From: Hemibagrus wyckioides
Taxonomy: Eukaryota > Chordata > Actinopteri > Siluriformes > Bagridae
Length of the DNA: 64,000 nt
NCBI RefSeq assembly: GCF_019097595.1
Contig: NC_080712.1
Span: 25,285,146 to 25,349,145 of the forward strand
Reading direction: 5' to 3'
The translations under genes were made by a program, and so were the position numbers. The notes under the pieces are model-generated. The model was given only the letters and a program-made list of their open reading frames with translations, did not search any database and was not told the DNA's origin. Of this stretch, positions 22,045 to 33,926 are shown one piece after another. Numbering within the stretch: the first letter of the stretch is position 1; each line of letters begins with the position of its first letter.

Positions 22045-22560
22045 GTCAGTAAAATCAGAGTGTGAAGGTTGATAGCACAGCTAGACATAAAATACTGCAC
22101 ACCTGGTGAGAGTTTCACTGGCTCATCTGATCAGGTCAGCAATCCAGTATCCAGGGTAATGTCAGCATACCATCACAAAGAACACAACACAACATCGAAC
22201 AGTAGTAACAGTCAACAAAAGAGAAGCAATGCATGCTCAGGCACTAACCTGGATTGTATCCAAAATACATAAAACCACAGCTGCCCAACTCAATGCAGCA
22301 TTAAATGTGTACTACGCCTCTCCTGTTTCCAGCAAAAAACTGTTCATTGGGAGATCCCCAGGGTCAATATTCATGAGTGAGTCTGGAAACATTTTTCCTC
22401 CACCAGCATCACATAGTGACCTGGCCACTGTTATGTAAAAGGAATGGATCAAAATTCCATTAGCCACTCTGCAGGTCTTATATCCCCCATGCCCTTGACA
22501 AACTGATATTGTATTGGGTGCAAAAAGGCAAATAAATTATTGTGGTCCAGATGTTTCCAT
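22045..22560 (+). pseudogene. Degenerate, internally deleted Tc1 copy
   Basis: It shares blocks with the element at 28925-30050: GTATCCAGGGTAATGTCAGC near 22148, IVSKIHKTTAAQLNAALNV at about 22255, then a jump to ESGNIFPPPASHSDLATVM near 22382. The catalytic region is missing. Confidence 0.65.
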
Positions 22561-22774
22561 TTTAGTGCCCAACCCCTGTTTTGGCGATTATATGGACACA
22601 CATGCACATGACCTCTACTGGACTCATCACCTGTCTAGCCAAGAAAGCCCATCAGCACCTCCATTTCCTATGGATGCTGATGAAACCTAACCTCCCCTCT
22701 CTTATCACTGTCTACAGAGGGACTGTCCAAACCAGACCAAAATAAATTCAATGCTGCTACTACAAGTGTACATA

Positions 22775-23918
22775 CACTCCTCACAAAAAGTAAAGGATAT
22801 TTGGCTTTTGGGTGAAATTTATAGAAAATGTAAAAAAGTTCATGCTACAGCGATATTATATCATGAAAGTAGGGCATTTAAGTAGAAGCACCCCAGCCTC
22901 CAGCAGCCGTTCCCTAATGATGCGACCTTTATGGAGTTGGAGCATTGTCGTTCATGAAGAAGAAATTAGGCCTGTGTTGTTCATGCAGGGGCACAATGAC
23001 TGGATTAATGATGTTATTCAGGTAGTATTGGCTCGTCACTGTACCATTCACAAGATGTAGAGCAGTTCTGTATTGAGTAGACACACCTGCCCAGACTGTA
23101 ACACCACCACAACAGTGGCTGATGCATAGCGCTCTCCTTGATGTCTCCAACATCATTGGCGGCCATCATTTCTGCTCAACGTGAATTGACTTTTATCAGA
23201 GAACAGCACTGAGGCCTACTGGTCCCTCGTCCAGCGTAAATGCTCCCTGGCCTGACACCTGTGCCTGGTGGTGTGGTCAGGTACCCTTGCAGGTCATCTA
23301 GCACACAGACCATGCTAATGTAAACAGTTTTGAATTGTCTGACGTGACACTTGGGTGCCTCTCACCTCCCTTAAATGTGCCTGGAGTTGAGTGGCATTCA
23401 TCATCCGGTTCCGCAGGGCACTGTTCACAATGAAGTGGTCATCAACGTGGGATGTGGCCAAAAGACATCCACTTCTATGCCTTTCTGTGACTCTTCCAGT
23501 CTCTCTATATCTCTGTGGTAACCTGCTGATGACACTCTGTGACTCTCTAAGCTCAGTGGCCACTTCCCTCTGAGAACATCCTGTTTGAAGCCTCACAATA
23601 GCAAGGTACTGTTGATCAATTGTTAGGTGTCGTCTTGGTCTCATGATGTCAATATGTGAACAGCATGATGAAGAGGACTGTTTAAACACCAATTCTAATT
23701 GAACCAGAGAATGTATTGGTCGATTCATGGATTAAACACCAGTTGTGAATTTTGCCATTAAGCACCTTGTTAGAGAACAGCAAGTTATGCAAAAAGTACT
23801 GAAACACTGAACAGTTGGACATGTGCATTCAAAAGTGTAGAGAAGGAATTAAGTTCACCTGTAAAGGTTATAGTGCATTTTAGGTGCATCCTGAAATTTC
23901 ACCCAAAAGCCAAATATC
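22775..23918 (-). mobile_element. Tc1-like transposon, minus strand, internally deleted, one end lost
   Basis: Same family as 18748-20128. The left end CACTCCTCACAAAAAGTAAA is preceded by TA; the right end stops at AAAGCCAAATATC without the final terminal bases. The transposase N-terminal half is readable on the minus strand from about 23642 (MRPRRHLTIDQQYLAIVRLQ). The 3' third of the transposase, with the catalytic Glu, is deleted near 22891. Confidence 0.8.
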
Positions 23919-23929
23919 ACAATGCCAAT

Positions 23930-24235
23930 ACAGTCTGTTTCTCAGGTCAGTGATATTTTATGTATCTGTCCTGTAGCATATTGTATCCTTTATTTGCACT
24001 GTCCTTGCCTTGCACTGTTTGCACTAGGTTGCACACTATACACTTTATGTGGCTAGGACAACTTTCTGTTTAGTCCTTAGCTCTGTGTTTTTTGTTTTAT
24101 GAAATTCTGTGCTGTCTTATGTAGCTTGGTGCTGTTTTATGTAGCACCATGGTCCTGGTGAAATGTTTCATTTCACTATGAACTGCATCAACTATAGTTT
24201 TGAAATGACATTAAAAGCTTCTTGACTTGACTTGG
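23930..24235 (+). mobile_element. L2 3' UTR fragment
   Basis: Matches the 3' UTR of the L2 at 2503-4975 (GCACACTATACACTTTATGTGGCTA and TTTCATTTCACTATG blocks) and ends in CTTCTTGACTTGACTTG repeats. Strongly 5'-truncated. Confidence 0.7.
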
Positions 24236-25014
24236 TATGGGAACTGCACAGGCTCCGAGTGCAAGACCTTATAGTGGATTGTGAAAAAAGTTGAAAAGAT
24301 CATTGGGTTTCTATCCATCACTGACACTTAGAGTACCATTACTGCTGCATCTGCAAAGCCACCAGCAATGCAGCTGACTCCTCCTATTTATCCCATGGGC
24401 ACTTCAAGGTCTCCTGCTTTCTGGCAGAAAATTATGGGGCATCTATGTGGTCACCACCACATTCTGCAACAGTTTCTTCCTGAAGTAGTCAAATTATGCA
24501 ACACCTGGGCATGTCAAAAGCCTAACTCACTATGACTATGTGGTATCAGTGTGGGTGCACAATGCACTTTATAATGCTGCATTAAAACACTTTCTATTTA
24601 TAAGACTTTTTTGCTGCTAATATTGCTGCCAACAGTGCTGCTACATTTACTGTGATTACACTAGTGAGTAATTTAAAGGCCATCCCTGCAATTGGTTTCT
24701 CACACAAGTGTTCTAATGTCACTGCACTGTGAATCTATGTTATCTCTAATCGATGTTCTATGTATTTATTATTCTGTGTATTTTGTTGAGTACCGAGTCT
24801 CACACTCCTCTCACATTGTGGTGTGAGATTTTACATAGTCTTATGTACTGTAACCATAGAGAAATGATGTTAGTACACTAACTATATGGAGCCAGACAGT
24901 GTAGAGAAACCTGAAATACAGGTACATACAAGCTGATATTAGTTTGCATGTTCAGTGAAAGCAACTGTGGGCAACTTTCATGACTATAATGCACCTGTCC
25001 CAATGTTCCAGTTC

Positions 25015-25130
25015 AAAATTCAATTCAATTCAATTTGTGGCAAGGGATAACTCCGAGACCATATGAGGAAGAAACCTTTAGAGGAACCAGACTCAATAGG
25101 GAACCCATTCTAATATGGGTGACAGGATAT
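25015..25130 (+). repeat. Dispersed fish repeat fragment
   Basis: Contains GAGGAAGAAACCTTTAGAGG, GAACCAGACTCAATAGGGAA and a following GGGTGACAGG, as in 32930-33158. Class unknown. Confidence 0.55.
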
Positions 25131-25171
25131 TGTGATCATAATTTCCTTTCTATACCTGTGTAACTACATGT

Positions 25172-25632
25172 GTGATATCAGCGAGAATCAAGGGGAAGGT
25201 ATACAAGACAGTGATGAGACCGGCCATGCTGTATGGTTTGGAGACAGTGTCACTGAGGAAGAGAGAGGAGTCAGAGCTGGAGGTAGCAGAGCTGAAGATG
25301 TTGAGGTTCTCTTTGGGAGTGACAGGATTAGGAATGAGTACCATCAGAGGGACAGATTATGTTGGACATTTGGGGGACAAAGTTAGGGAGGCCGGATTAA
25401 GATGGTTTGGACATGTTCAGAGGAGGTAGAGTTAGTATATGGTAGGAGAATGTAGGACATGGAGCGGCCAGGCAGGAGGCAAAGAGGAAGGCCAAAGAGG
25501 AGGTATATGGATGTAATAAATGAGGATATGAAGCTAGTGGGTGCAAGTGTTGAGGATGCAGGAGATAGGGATATGTGGAGAGAGATGATTCACTGTGGTG
25601 ACCCCTGAAGGGAAAAGCCGAAAGAAGAAGAA
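25172..25632 (+). mobile_element. RTE-like LINE 3' fragment
   Basis: Encodes SARIKGKVYKTVMRPAMLYG and RWFGHVQRR in the family order, then GGCGACC-type tail (GGTGACCCCTGAAGGG) and GAAAGAAGAAGAA. A near copy of the end of 30126-31280, with small deletions and a stop. Confidence 0.75.
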
Positions 25633-26098
25633 CTGTGTAACTACATAGTTAAATGCAAATGTTTAACCAAGAGCTTTCGAGCACCTGTGCCAATAGGCGT
25701 ATGAGAAAATTAAGTTATGAAAATTATCAGACAGAAGTAGAGAAAAACAAAACACATTGAATGTCTTATCTACCACCTTTTCTCAAATACTAAAATGGCC
25801 TCCTGGGGCTATTTAAATTAAAACACCCAACAAAGAATATGTTTTATGACTCAAATCATCTTCTGATATCCATCTTCCCAAGGCTTACTTTTATTTGTTG
25901 GGACTTTCCTTGATCTACTTTCCTTTACTCTAAGAAGCACATAATTTGAATAAATCTGCAAAAGTGCTCCAACATACATAGCAATAAACATCATATTCTA
26001 TGATCACACACAGATAATAAGGCTGGTTCCTGCTCTTTTGTAAATTCAATTCTTTCAAAAGGCACAGCATTATTGTTTTAGGATAAACAAGCTCTTAC

Positions 26099-26169
26099 CT
26101 GAAGTTTATCCTCAGGTACATTGAGCCAGTGATTGAATGCTTGAGAAAGTTTAGTACGGACTTGTTTCC
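26099..26169 (-). CDS. ggps1: ggps1 coding exon 2
   Basis: This 71-nt exon runs from acceptor TTCCCAG|GG to donor CTTCAG|GTAAGAG, phase 1 in and 0 out. It encodes GKQVRTKLSQAFNHWLNVPE followed by DKLQ (residues 22-45), nearly identical to the human segment. The strong conservation of such a short exon in a repeat-rich region supports a living gene. Confidence 0.92.
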
Positions 26170-26539
26170 CTGGGAATTTAGTAAAAACACAATGAAAGTG
26201 ATATGCAGTTTATCCATTATAAAAACAATGCACAGCATATACACAGCAAATGAATGGAACTGGTAGCTTATTTGATTGTGCTAGTGTGTTTCACATGCAG
26301 TTTAATTTACCTACAACAATTTCAAGTTTTGTGCAAGTTTGCCCCTTTACATTAGTCCAACTTCTTAACTGTGTTTGGCAATTCTGTGAATGTATTAAAC
26401 AACTTAGAATACGCATCCTTTGTTTGAACAAATTAACATCCACATGAATGCCATGACCAAAAATTTCCCAGTTTCCCATCAATTACATTACCTCTGCTGC
26501 ATTTGGCAGGTACCCATTTCTAAAGCAAATTATAGAAGT

Positions 26540-27795
26540 GCTTTTTAAGTCTCTATCAACAAGCACATTAATACTGGTTCACTAGGTCACATACTTAGAG
26601 TACCATACCAGAGTCAATGTTGGGAGGTAATATAGCAAGAAAAGCACACAAACTTTTTAAGTGCTAAGTACTTCAGGAAGAGGTGGGTCTTTAGGCATTG
26701 CTGAAGACCGCTAGTGACTCAGCTGTTTGAGCATCTAGGGGAAGTTCATTCCACCACCTAGGTGCCAGAACAGAGTTGTTGATCCATACCTTCCCTTGTA
26801 CCCTAGGAGATGGTGGGACCAGTGGAGCAGTGCACACAGGGAACACAGGGAGTGTGGTGCACTGCAGGGTTTGATAAGAGTTTAGAGGTTAATTGGATGC
26901 TAAGCAAAGAATGCACTGCAGTCAAGCATCAGTGTTTTAAATCTGATGCAGGTAGCTAGGAAGCCAGTAAAGGAGTGTTGTGGGAGAATGATGATCAAGA
27001 CTTGCAGCTGCATTCTTGATATGCAGAGGTCAAATGGCACTCAGAGGCAGACCCTGCAGTAGTCCAGTATCAAAATGTGTGCAGTGACTGAAGGTGAGAC
27101 CATTGAGTTGTCCAGGGAAATCACAAGATCTTCACAAGGGGATGAATCATGTATATTATGAACAGAAGTTCAGTTTTTCTGGAATTTATTTCAGCTGATG
27201 AGCTGCCATCCATGATGAGACCTAAGCAGAAACAAGTAATATCTGAGGGGGAAAAAGGAGAGAATGTGAGTTGAGTGTTATAGCAGTAGTAGTATGAAAA
27301 TCCATGTGAGGATATAATTTCACCAAGAGAAGGAATAGAGGGGGGGCGGACCAAGTACTGAGCCTTGTGAGATACCAGTGGAGTGGTAGGAAGAAAACCA
27401 ATATCATGTGGTGCCACAAATTCTAAGATGATGGACAAGAGAACCTTGTGGTTAAGTGTTGTTATTGTCGAACGCTGCTAAAAGGTTAAAGAGGATGAAG
27501 ACTGGTAACAGTTTGGCTAATCTAGAAACATGTAGCTTGTTGGTGTGATCTTGAAAGGGCAATCTTTGGGAAATGTGCTACTTTGAAGGAGGTTGTCCTG
27601 TGAAAGATAGAGATGGTCAGAAAGAGAGAGAGAGAATTAGTTGATTGAAACAGTATGCTCAAGGATTTTAGAAAGAACAGAAAGAAGTGATACAAATCTG
27701 TAGTTGCTGATGTCAGAGGGATCCATAGCAGGTTTCTTCAGGATGGGAATAACACTAGCGCTCTGGCATTTGGTATATGCCTAGATGTTATGGAG
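26540..27795 (-). mobile_element. L2-type LINE fragment, minus strand
   Basis: On the minus strand, 26770-26670 reads APRWWNELP-like sequence followed by a TSLAVFSNA-like segment, as at 60073-60829. The stretch to 27795 keeps other LINE-like blocks antisense (for example CACTACTGCAGGGTCTGCCTC near 27050 and the RT-derived GGTTTCTTCAGGATGGGAAT at 27731). Many indels; no open frame remains. Confidence 0.55.
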
Positions 27796-27829
27796 CAGGT
27801 CTTGAGGTCTTGCATTACACTGTCTCTAC

Positions 27830-28420
27830 AGTCTTACCTTCTGCCAACTGTGCATCCCAGTGCCATCACTTCCCCAGGTAAACACACATGAACCAACCAA
27901 TCCACATTATATATATAAAAAAAAAAGTTATTAATCAGACCAGACCTCCTTTTTCCATTGGAAAAAGATTCCATTTTCCAATCCAAGCATCCAAAACATT
28001 TCCAGACTCGTTCCTCTAAAGCAGCCCAAAGTGGTTCAATAATGTATTTAGATATGGTGACTATACAGGCCATTGGAGATGTTCAAGTCCTTGGCAGTGA
28101 CACACCCATTTAGCAAAAGTATTGGGCCTAATAAATGCCATGGTATTGCAGACCAAAATATCACTGTTCAACCCCCATGCTTCACTCTGGACACATAAAT
28201 GTTCGGGAGTCTTTGTGGTGCATCGAGAGTCATGATTTCCAGGGTAATGTTGGGATACCACCACAAAGGTTTAACCACATCAAACTGACAATGCAAGGTG
28301 AAGCTGTCTGGAAAAAAAAATGTCTAGGTATTAACACAGACTGTATGCAAAACAGCTGCCCAACTCACTGCAGAATTAAATACATCCCTCTATAATCCTC
28401 AGTCACAGATTTTTCTGTCT
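27830..28420. pseudogene. Two opposed fragments of one Tc1 family
   Basis: 28180-27950 on the minus strand matches the middle of the transposase of 28925-30050 (CCAAGGACTTG, TTAGGCCCAATACTTTTGC). 28200-28400 on the plus strand matches its N-terminal part (TTTCCAGGGTAATGTTGGGA, TGCCCAACTCACTGCAGAAT). The fragments lie head to head, indicating rearrangement. Confidence 0.55.
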
Positions 28421-28678
28421 GGGTCACAGATGGGCCAGTAAGGCACATACCAACTACTTGTCCACCTCTGAATGTCTCCCTGTGTGGATTGAATATGTGC
28501 TACTGCTCTGATACTTCGCAATCTGATCTTACTTATGGAATGTGGCATCAGTTGAAACGCTGTATTGGCCAGTGTTTCAGCTTCATTGTCAACCCCTACA
28601 TATTTTTTCTCATATTATATATAAGAACATTGCCCAAAGCATGACACTGCCTCCGCCGGCTTGCCTCCTTCCCATAGT

Positions 28679-28735
28679 GCAGAGGTCCCCAACCACCAGG
28701 CTGCGGACCGGTACCGGGCTGCAAAGAAACAAAAT
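28679..28735. repeat. hAT-type terminal repeat remnant
   Basis: GCAGAGGTCCCCAACCACCA followed by GGCTGCGGACCGGTACCGGG matches the terminal sequence of a widespread vertebrate hAT family. Only one end was recognised. Confidence 0.6.
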
Positions 28736-28924
28736 TATAAATTTTATGTATATAACTTAAATATGTATTTTATAAAATTGCCACATCTGCCCATGCCTCA
28801 CTCCTGCATTTGACGCAGTCACGGGCTTTTCCATATATTGCTAATGCCGAGTTCACACTGCACGATTTTCAGTCGCTGACAGGTTTTGCAAAATCGCCAA
28901 CAAATGCCCAAATGTCCACCAGTA

Positions 28925-30050
28925 AGAGCAGAGTGTGAAGGTTTAATTAGCAGAGTAATAGCAGAGTTTTGCTTAAAATATTGCAATGCACACAACAGAG
29001 TTCAAAAGAGGACAAATTGTTGGTGCACGTCTCACTGGCGCATCTGTGACAGCAAGTCTTTGTGATGTATCAAGAGCCACGGTATCCAGGGTAAATGTCA
29101 GCATACCACCAAGAAGGACAAACCACATCCAACAGGAGTAACTGTGGATGCAAGAGGAAGCTGTCTGAAAGGGATGTCCGGGTGCTAACCCGGATTGTAT
29201 CCAAAAAACATAAAACCACAGCTGTCCAACTCACTGCAGAATTAAATGTGCACCTCAACTCTCCTGTTTCCAACAAAACTGTCCGTCGGGAGCTCCACAG
29301 GGCCAATGTACATGGCCGGGCTGCTATAGCCAAACCTTTGGTCACTCGTGCCAATGCCAAACGTCAGTTTCAATGGTGCCAGCAGTGAAAATCTTGGGCT
29401 GTGGACAATGTGAAACATGTACTGTTCTCTGATGAGTCACTGTCTTTCCCACATCCGGGAGAGTTACGGTGTGGAGAAGCCCCAAAAGAAGCATACCACC
29501 CAGACTGTTGCATGCCCAGAGTGAAGCATGGGGGTGGATCAGTGATGGTTTGGGCTGCAATATCATGGTATTCCCTAGGCCCAATATTTGTGCTAGATGG
29601 GCACGTCACTGCCAAGGACTACCGAACCATTCTGGAGGACCATGTGCGCCCAATGGTTCAAACATTGTATCCTGAAGGCGGTGCCATGTATCAGGATGAT
29701 AATGCACCAATACACACAGCAAGACTGGTGACAGAGTGGTTTGATGAACATGAAAGTAAAGTTGAACATCTCCCATGGCCTGCACAGTCACCAGATCTAA
29801 TTATTGAGCCACTTTGGGGTGTTTTGGAGGAGCGAGTCAGGAAACATTTTCCTCCACCAGCATCACGTAGTGACCTGGCCACTATTCTGCAAGAAGAATG
29901 GCTCAAAATCCCTCCGGCCACTGTGCAGGACTTGTATGTCATTCCCAAGACGAATTGAAGCTGTATTGGCCGCAAAAGGAGGCCCTACACCATATTAATG
30001 AATTATTGTGGTCTAAAACCAGGCATTTCAGTTTCATTGTCCAACCCCTG
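28925..30050 (+). mobile_element. Tc1-like transposon with a long broken transposase
   Basis: The transposase starts at ATG 28986 (TTEFKRGQIVGARLTGAS) and ends near 29998 (GGPTPY). Frames are broken near 29090, by TGA at 29386-29388, and near 29450 and 29950. Catalytic landmarks remain: FSDES, QDDNAPIHTAR, and a PDL-IIEPLWGV box in which the usual Asn after PDL is deleted. The right end carries CCAACCCCTG; the left boundary is uncertain. Confidence 0.75.
29401..29958 (+). pseudogene. Catalytic half of the Tc1 transposase
   Basis: A 185-codon frame covering the catalytic domain: VLFSDES with the first Asp, GGGSVMVWAAIS, YQDDNAPIHTARLVTEW with the second Asp, and LIIEPLWGVLEERV with the Glu. 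The region between SDES and GEAPKEAYH differs from relatives and implies a local frameshift. The N-terminal half (29095-29388) is in another frame and ends in TGA. Confidence 0.7.
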
Positions 30051-30067
30051 CATGTGTGTAGAGAGAG

Positions 30068-30125
30068 ACACACACACACACACACACACATTATATATGT
30101 ATTATATACACATTATATATATCTG
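30068..30125. repeat. (CA)n and TATA microsatellite
   Basis: CA repeat at about 30068-30092 followed by ATATAT-rich sequence between two mobile elements. Confidence 0.8.
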
Positions 30126-31280
30126 GGCTTCATGCCCAGAAAGAGCACAACAGATGCAATTTTTGCTCTGAGAATGTTGGAGAAGTATAGGGATGATCAG
30201 AGAGTTGCACTGTAGTTTGTAGACTTGGAGAAAGCTTATGACAGGGTGCCAAGAGAAGAGCTGTGGTACTGTATGAGGAAGTCAGGAGTAGCAGAGAAGT
30301 ATGTCAGAGTAGTGCAGGACATGTATGAGAGGAGCAGGACAGTAGTGAGGTGTGCTGTAGGGCAGACAGGGGAGTTCAAAAGTGGAGGTGGGACTGCATC
30401 AGGGATCGGATCTGAGCCCCTTCCTGTTTGCTATGGTGATGGACCAGTTGTCAGAGGAGGTCAGACAGGAGTCTCCTTGGACAATGATGTTTGCAGATGA
30501 CGTTATCTGTAGTGAGAGCAGGGAGCAGGTGAAGGAAAACCTGGAGAGGTGGAGGTTTGCGCTGGAGAGAAGAGGAATGAAAGTCAGTCATAGTAAGACT
30601 GAGTACATGTGTGTGAATGACAACGAGGGAAGTGGAATAGTAAGATTACAAGGTGAAGAGGTGAGGAAGGAACAGGAGTTTAAGTACTTGGGGTCAACAG
30701 TTCAGAGTAATGGAGTGTGTGGGAAAGAGGTAAAGAAGCGAGTGGAGGCGGGTTGGAATGGGTGGAGAAAGGTGTCTGGAGTTCTGTGTGATAGAAAAAT
30801 TTCAGCAAGAATCAAGAGGAAGGTGTACAGGACAGTGGTGAGACCAGCCAGTCTCTATGGTTTAGAGACAGTGTCACTGAGGAAGAGACAGGAGTCAGAG
30901 CTGGAGTTAGCAGAGCTGAAAATGTTGAGGTTCTCTTTGGGAGTGACAAGGTTGGACAGGATTAGGAACGAGTACATCAGACGGACAGCAATTGTTGGAC
31001 GATTGGGGGACAAAGTTAGAGAGGCCAGGTTAAGATGGTTTGGACATGTCCAGAGGAGGGAGAGTGAGTATATTGGTAGGAGAATGTTGGACATGGAGCT
31101 GCCAGGCAGGAGGAAAAGAGGAAGGCCAAAGAGGAGGTATATTGATGTAATAAATGAGGATATGAAGCTAGTGGGTGCAAGTGTTGAGGATGCAGAAGAT
31201 AGGGATAGGTGGAGAGAGATGGAGAGAGATGATTCGCTGTGGCGACCCCTGAAGGGTAAAGCCGAAAGAAGAAGATTTAT
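30126..31280 (+). mobile_element. RTE-like LINE, 5'-truncated
   Basis: Starts within RT (GFMPRKSTTDAIFALRMLEK) and ends with TGGCGACCCCTGAAGGG and GCCGAAAGAAGAAGA, a characteristic fish LINE tail. Two frames carry the RT: VDLEKAYDRVPREELWYCMR before a frameshift near 30390, then LHQGSDLSPFLFAMVMDQLS and the YxDD box FADDV. A TAG at 30213-30215 interrupts the first part. Confidence 0.8.
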
Positions 31281-31287
31281 TTGGTAG
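30382..31287 (+). pseudogene. RTE-like reverse transcriptase C-terminal ORF
   Basis: A 301-codon frame with motif B (GSDLSPFLFA), the catalytic FADD box at residues about 39-42, FKYLGSTV, and a C-terminal region with LDRIRNEYIRRTA, RWFGHVQRRES and GRPKRRYIDVINEDM. This C-terminus without a nuclease domain is typical of RTE-like elements. The upstream part is in another frame, so no complete polyprotein is encoded. Confidence 0.8.
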
Positions 31288-31388
31288 AATTATGCAGATT
31301 TGATTGCTTTTCCTGGGCAGTAACTTATGAAGTATGTGAAGCTAAATTGCTATAACAAATACTTTAGATAGTCCAATTCTGATGGAAC

Positions 31389-32250
31389 AAGGGCTGAAAC
31401 AACGAATCGATTAAATCGATAATAATCGATAATGAAAATCGTTGTCAACAAATGACATTATCGATTAGTTGGCTGGCGCACGTCACCACGCATTCAATCA
31501 CAGCGTTGTTCCAGGTGCACATCGGGAGAATGGTGGAGAGTACAAGCACGTCGGATAAGTGTGCCAAGTCCTCTAAGGCATGGGAGCATTTCATATTAAA
31601 GTCCGCGCTAAATGTTGTAACTTGCAAACTTTGTAAAGCGGAGCTTCTGTGGCACTGAAACACGACAATGATGAACGAGCACATAAAACGGAAGCATGCG
31701 GAAGTCACAGATGAAGGCGGAACTTCAGGATGGTAAGTTTATTGCAGATTTGTCATGTGCCATATTTGTGTGCTTAATGTGTTGGTCATTCACACAGAAC
31801 AGTGTTTTATTCCCAATTCCTTTTCCTTTATTTTTCAATGAATGTGATACACAAATGTGAACGTCTCATGTTCAAATGATTTCAACTTTTCCAACCAGCG
31901 CAGCTCATCAATGTCACTCACAGAATACTGGACCAATCAGAAGGCCCCAGAGGCGGGGTAAGCGTTGTAAGCTGTAAGTTGTAAGTCATGGCAACTTCAT
32001 GGCACATCCTGAGCCCTTGGCGTTCTGTACTGCGCTTTTTAAATCCATTCCTAAACACAGAGTCTTGTATTTGTAGTCTCAAACATGCCTTCGGTGTGAA
32101 TGCTTTATCTGCAGGCTTAGAGTGTCTGGTATTTATTGTGTAAAGAGCACTGTGTTAATCCTCATTCACAATGTAGATGATAACGGTCTTGCACTATTGC
32201 AACTATTACCGCTGTTTAAGTACTGTCAAATTAAAACAGCTTAATCAAAA
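31389..32250 (+). mobile_element. BED-finger hAT transposon, 5' part
   Basis: The left end GGGCTGAAACAACGAATCG with ATCGAT repeats is typical of a fish hAT family. A BED zinc finger is encoded from ATG 31530: W-x2-F, then C-x2-C within VTCKLCKAE, and H-x-K-R-K-H after a TGA at 31656-31658 that probably replaces Arg. A donor (GATG|GTAAGT) at 31732-31733 and a second exon at about 31902-31957 (SSSMSLTEYWTNQKAPEAG) suggest a spliced transposase. The catalytic part and right end were not found. Confidence 0.65.
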
Positions 32251-32814
32251 TAAACAATATTTCTTTTTAATCAGTATTTGTTAATTAAAATAATGCAATG
32301 CAAAATTTCTGGAAGACTGAATGAATCATAACTTGGTAGTCTAGTAGTTCTGCCTCTTTAAGAAAAACAGTTTGTGGTTTAAGTTTTAAAAGTTCAAAAG
32401 TTTTCTGCTTAAACACTGGAAAAAACATTGTGGTAGTGTAAAGGTTTAGTTTTACGTTCATATTTGTAACACCCAATGTGTAAATTTAATTTAAAATGAA
32501 ACTAAAAAGGTATTTAAAAATAGTTTGCATTGCTTCTATAGTCAACTATTTGGTCTTCTTGCTTTTTAATATGAAATGTATTCACTGCTGAAACCCAGGA
32601 CTTACACCAGAGGCCTACTAATTAAAAAAAAATCTAACAGGCCAAAAATAGGCAACAAGAAACACCTGTTATATATCAACATTGGTTTTCTCATTACAGT
32701 GGGGGGTAGGGTATATAAAGCTCTTAAATTACTTAACAGTAAAAGTGACAGGTCTCAAAGTTGATGTGTTGGAAGCTGCAAAAAGTAAAAAAGTCTCAAA
32801 GTTGATGCGTTGAA
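32251..32814. other. ggps1 intron 1, unassigned sequence
   Basis: Rich in AT and T/A homopolymers. Direct repeat of GTCTCAAAGTTGATG at about 32750-32765 and 32791-32806. Nothing else recognised. Confidence 0.3.
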
Positions 32815-33790
32815 AGGAATTGAACAAATTTGACAAGGGCTTAAGTGTGATGACGAGATAACTGGGTTGGAGCATCCCCAAAATGACAGGTCTTGTAGAG
32901 TGTTCCTGGTTTGCAGTGGATAGTACCTCTTCAATTCAAATTTTATTTGTATAGCACTTTTAACAAAGAGCGTTGTCTCAAAGCAGCTTTACATAAGAAA
33001 CAACAAACAGTCCTAGATGTTATCCCAAGTGAGCAAGCCTGAGGCGACTGTGGCAAGGAAAAACTCTTAGATGGTATGAGGAAGAAACCTTGATAGGAAC
33101 CAGAATCAAAAGGGAACCCACCCTCATTTGGGTGACACCGGAAAGTGTGATAATGGTTACCTACCAAAAGAGGTCCAACTAAGTACAGCAAGTACTGGAC
33201 CAGCAACAAGGTCATGGGCACACAAGGCTTGCTTATGCGCATAGGGAGTGAAGGCTAGCCCATCTGGCAATGCTAGGAGTCAGAACATACAGTGCATTGT
33301 AGCTTGTACAGTGCATTGTAGTTCCCACTCAACTGGACCACGAAGCAATGAAAGAACCTGGCCTGGTCTGACAAAATTACTTTTTTTTTTTTTTTTTTTT
33401 ACATCATGTGGAAGAGATGGCACCAGTTTGCACTGTGGGAAGACGAGAAGAAAAATGCTCTTCCCATGGACAATGTTCTGCTGGAAAACTGTGGTTCATG
33501 GCATTCATGTGGATATTACTTTACCACATTCCTATTTAAACAATGTCGCAGACCAAGTAAATAACTTCATGGCTTTGGCCTCTTTCAGCAGGATAATGTG
33601 CCCTGCTACACTGCAAAAATTGTTCAGGAATAGTTTAAGGTCCATGACAGAGTTCCAGATATTGACTTGGCCACCAGTTTTACTAGATCTCAAGCCAATT
33701 GAGCATCTGTGGTGGGATCTGAGGCACCACAGCACAACCTTCAAGTCTATGCCATACCATACCACTGTTTTGTGGGCTACATAAACATTA
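32815..33790 (+). mobile_element. Degenerate Tc1-like transposon interrupted by a dispersed repeat
   Basis: Same family as the fossil at 15620-18545. The N-terminal part (AAGGGCTTAAGTGTGATGAC, about 32836) is followed by the insert 32930-33158, then by ACCTACCAAAAGAGGTCC, AGAACATACAGTGCATTGTA, and the catalytic part at 33580-33730 (CAGGATAATGTGCCCTGCTA; IEHLWWDL). A poly(T) run at 33380-33400 interrupts it again. No functional frame. Confidence 0.7.
32930..33158 (+). repeat. Dispersed fish repeat inserted in a Tc1 remnant
   Basis: Begins TTCAATTCAAATTTTATTTG and TATAGCACTTTTAACA, ends GGGTGACACCGGAAAGTGTG. It is bounded by TACCT on both sides, consistent with a short target duplication. Partial copies are at 25015-25130 and 47712-47795. 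The class is not known to me. Confidence 0.6.
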
Positions 33791-33926
33791 TTTGATAATG
33801 CCTTCAGAGGTTAATACGATATGTTGCCAAGCTGTACATGATTCTATTTAAATTGTAATTACACATATTTAGGCTCAATATTATTGAGTACCACGGGGTC
33901 TTCTAGAAAAGGTGCTGATGTTTTAC

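Larger units (their letters stand above)
22580..24545 (+). mobile_element. Old L2 LINE C-terminal fragment, split by later insertions
   Basis: The left part (22580-22774) encodes LITCLAKKAHQHLHFLWMLM and YRGTVQTRPK; the right part (about 24236-24545) resumes with WYGNCTGSECKTL and KKVEKIIGF, in the order seen in L2 reverse transcriptases. A Tc1 (22775-23918) and an L2 3' tail (23930-24235) lie between. The fragment is decayed. Confidence 0.6.
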
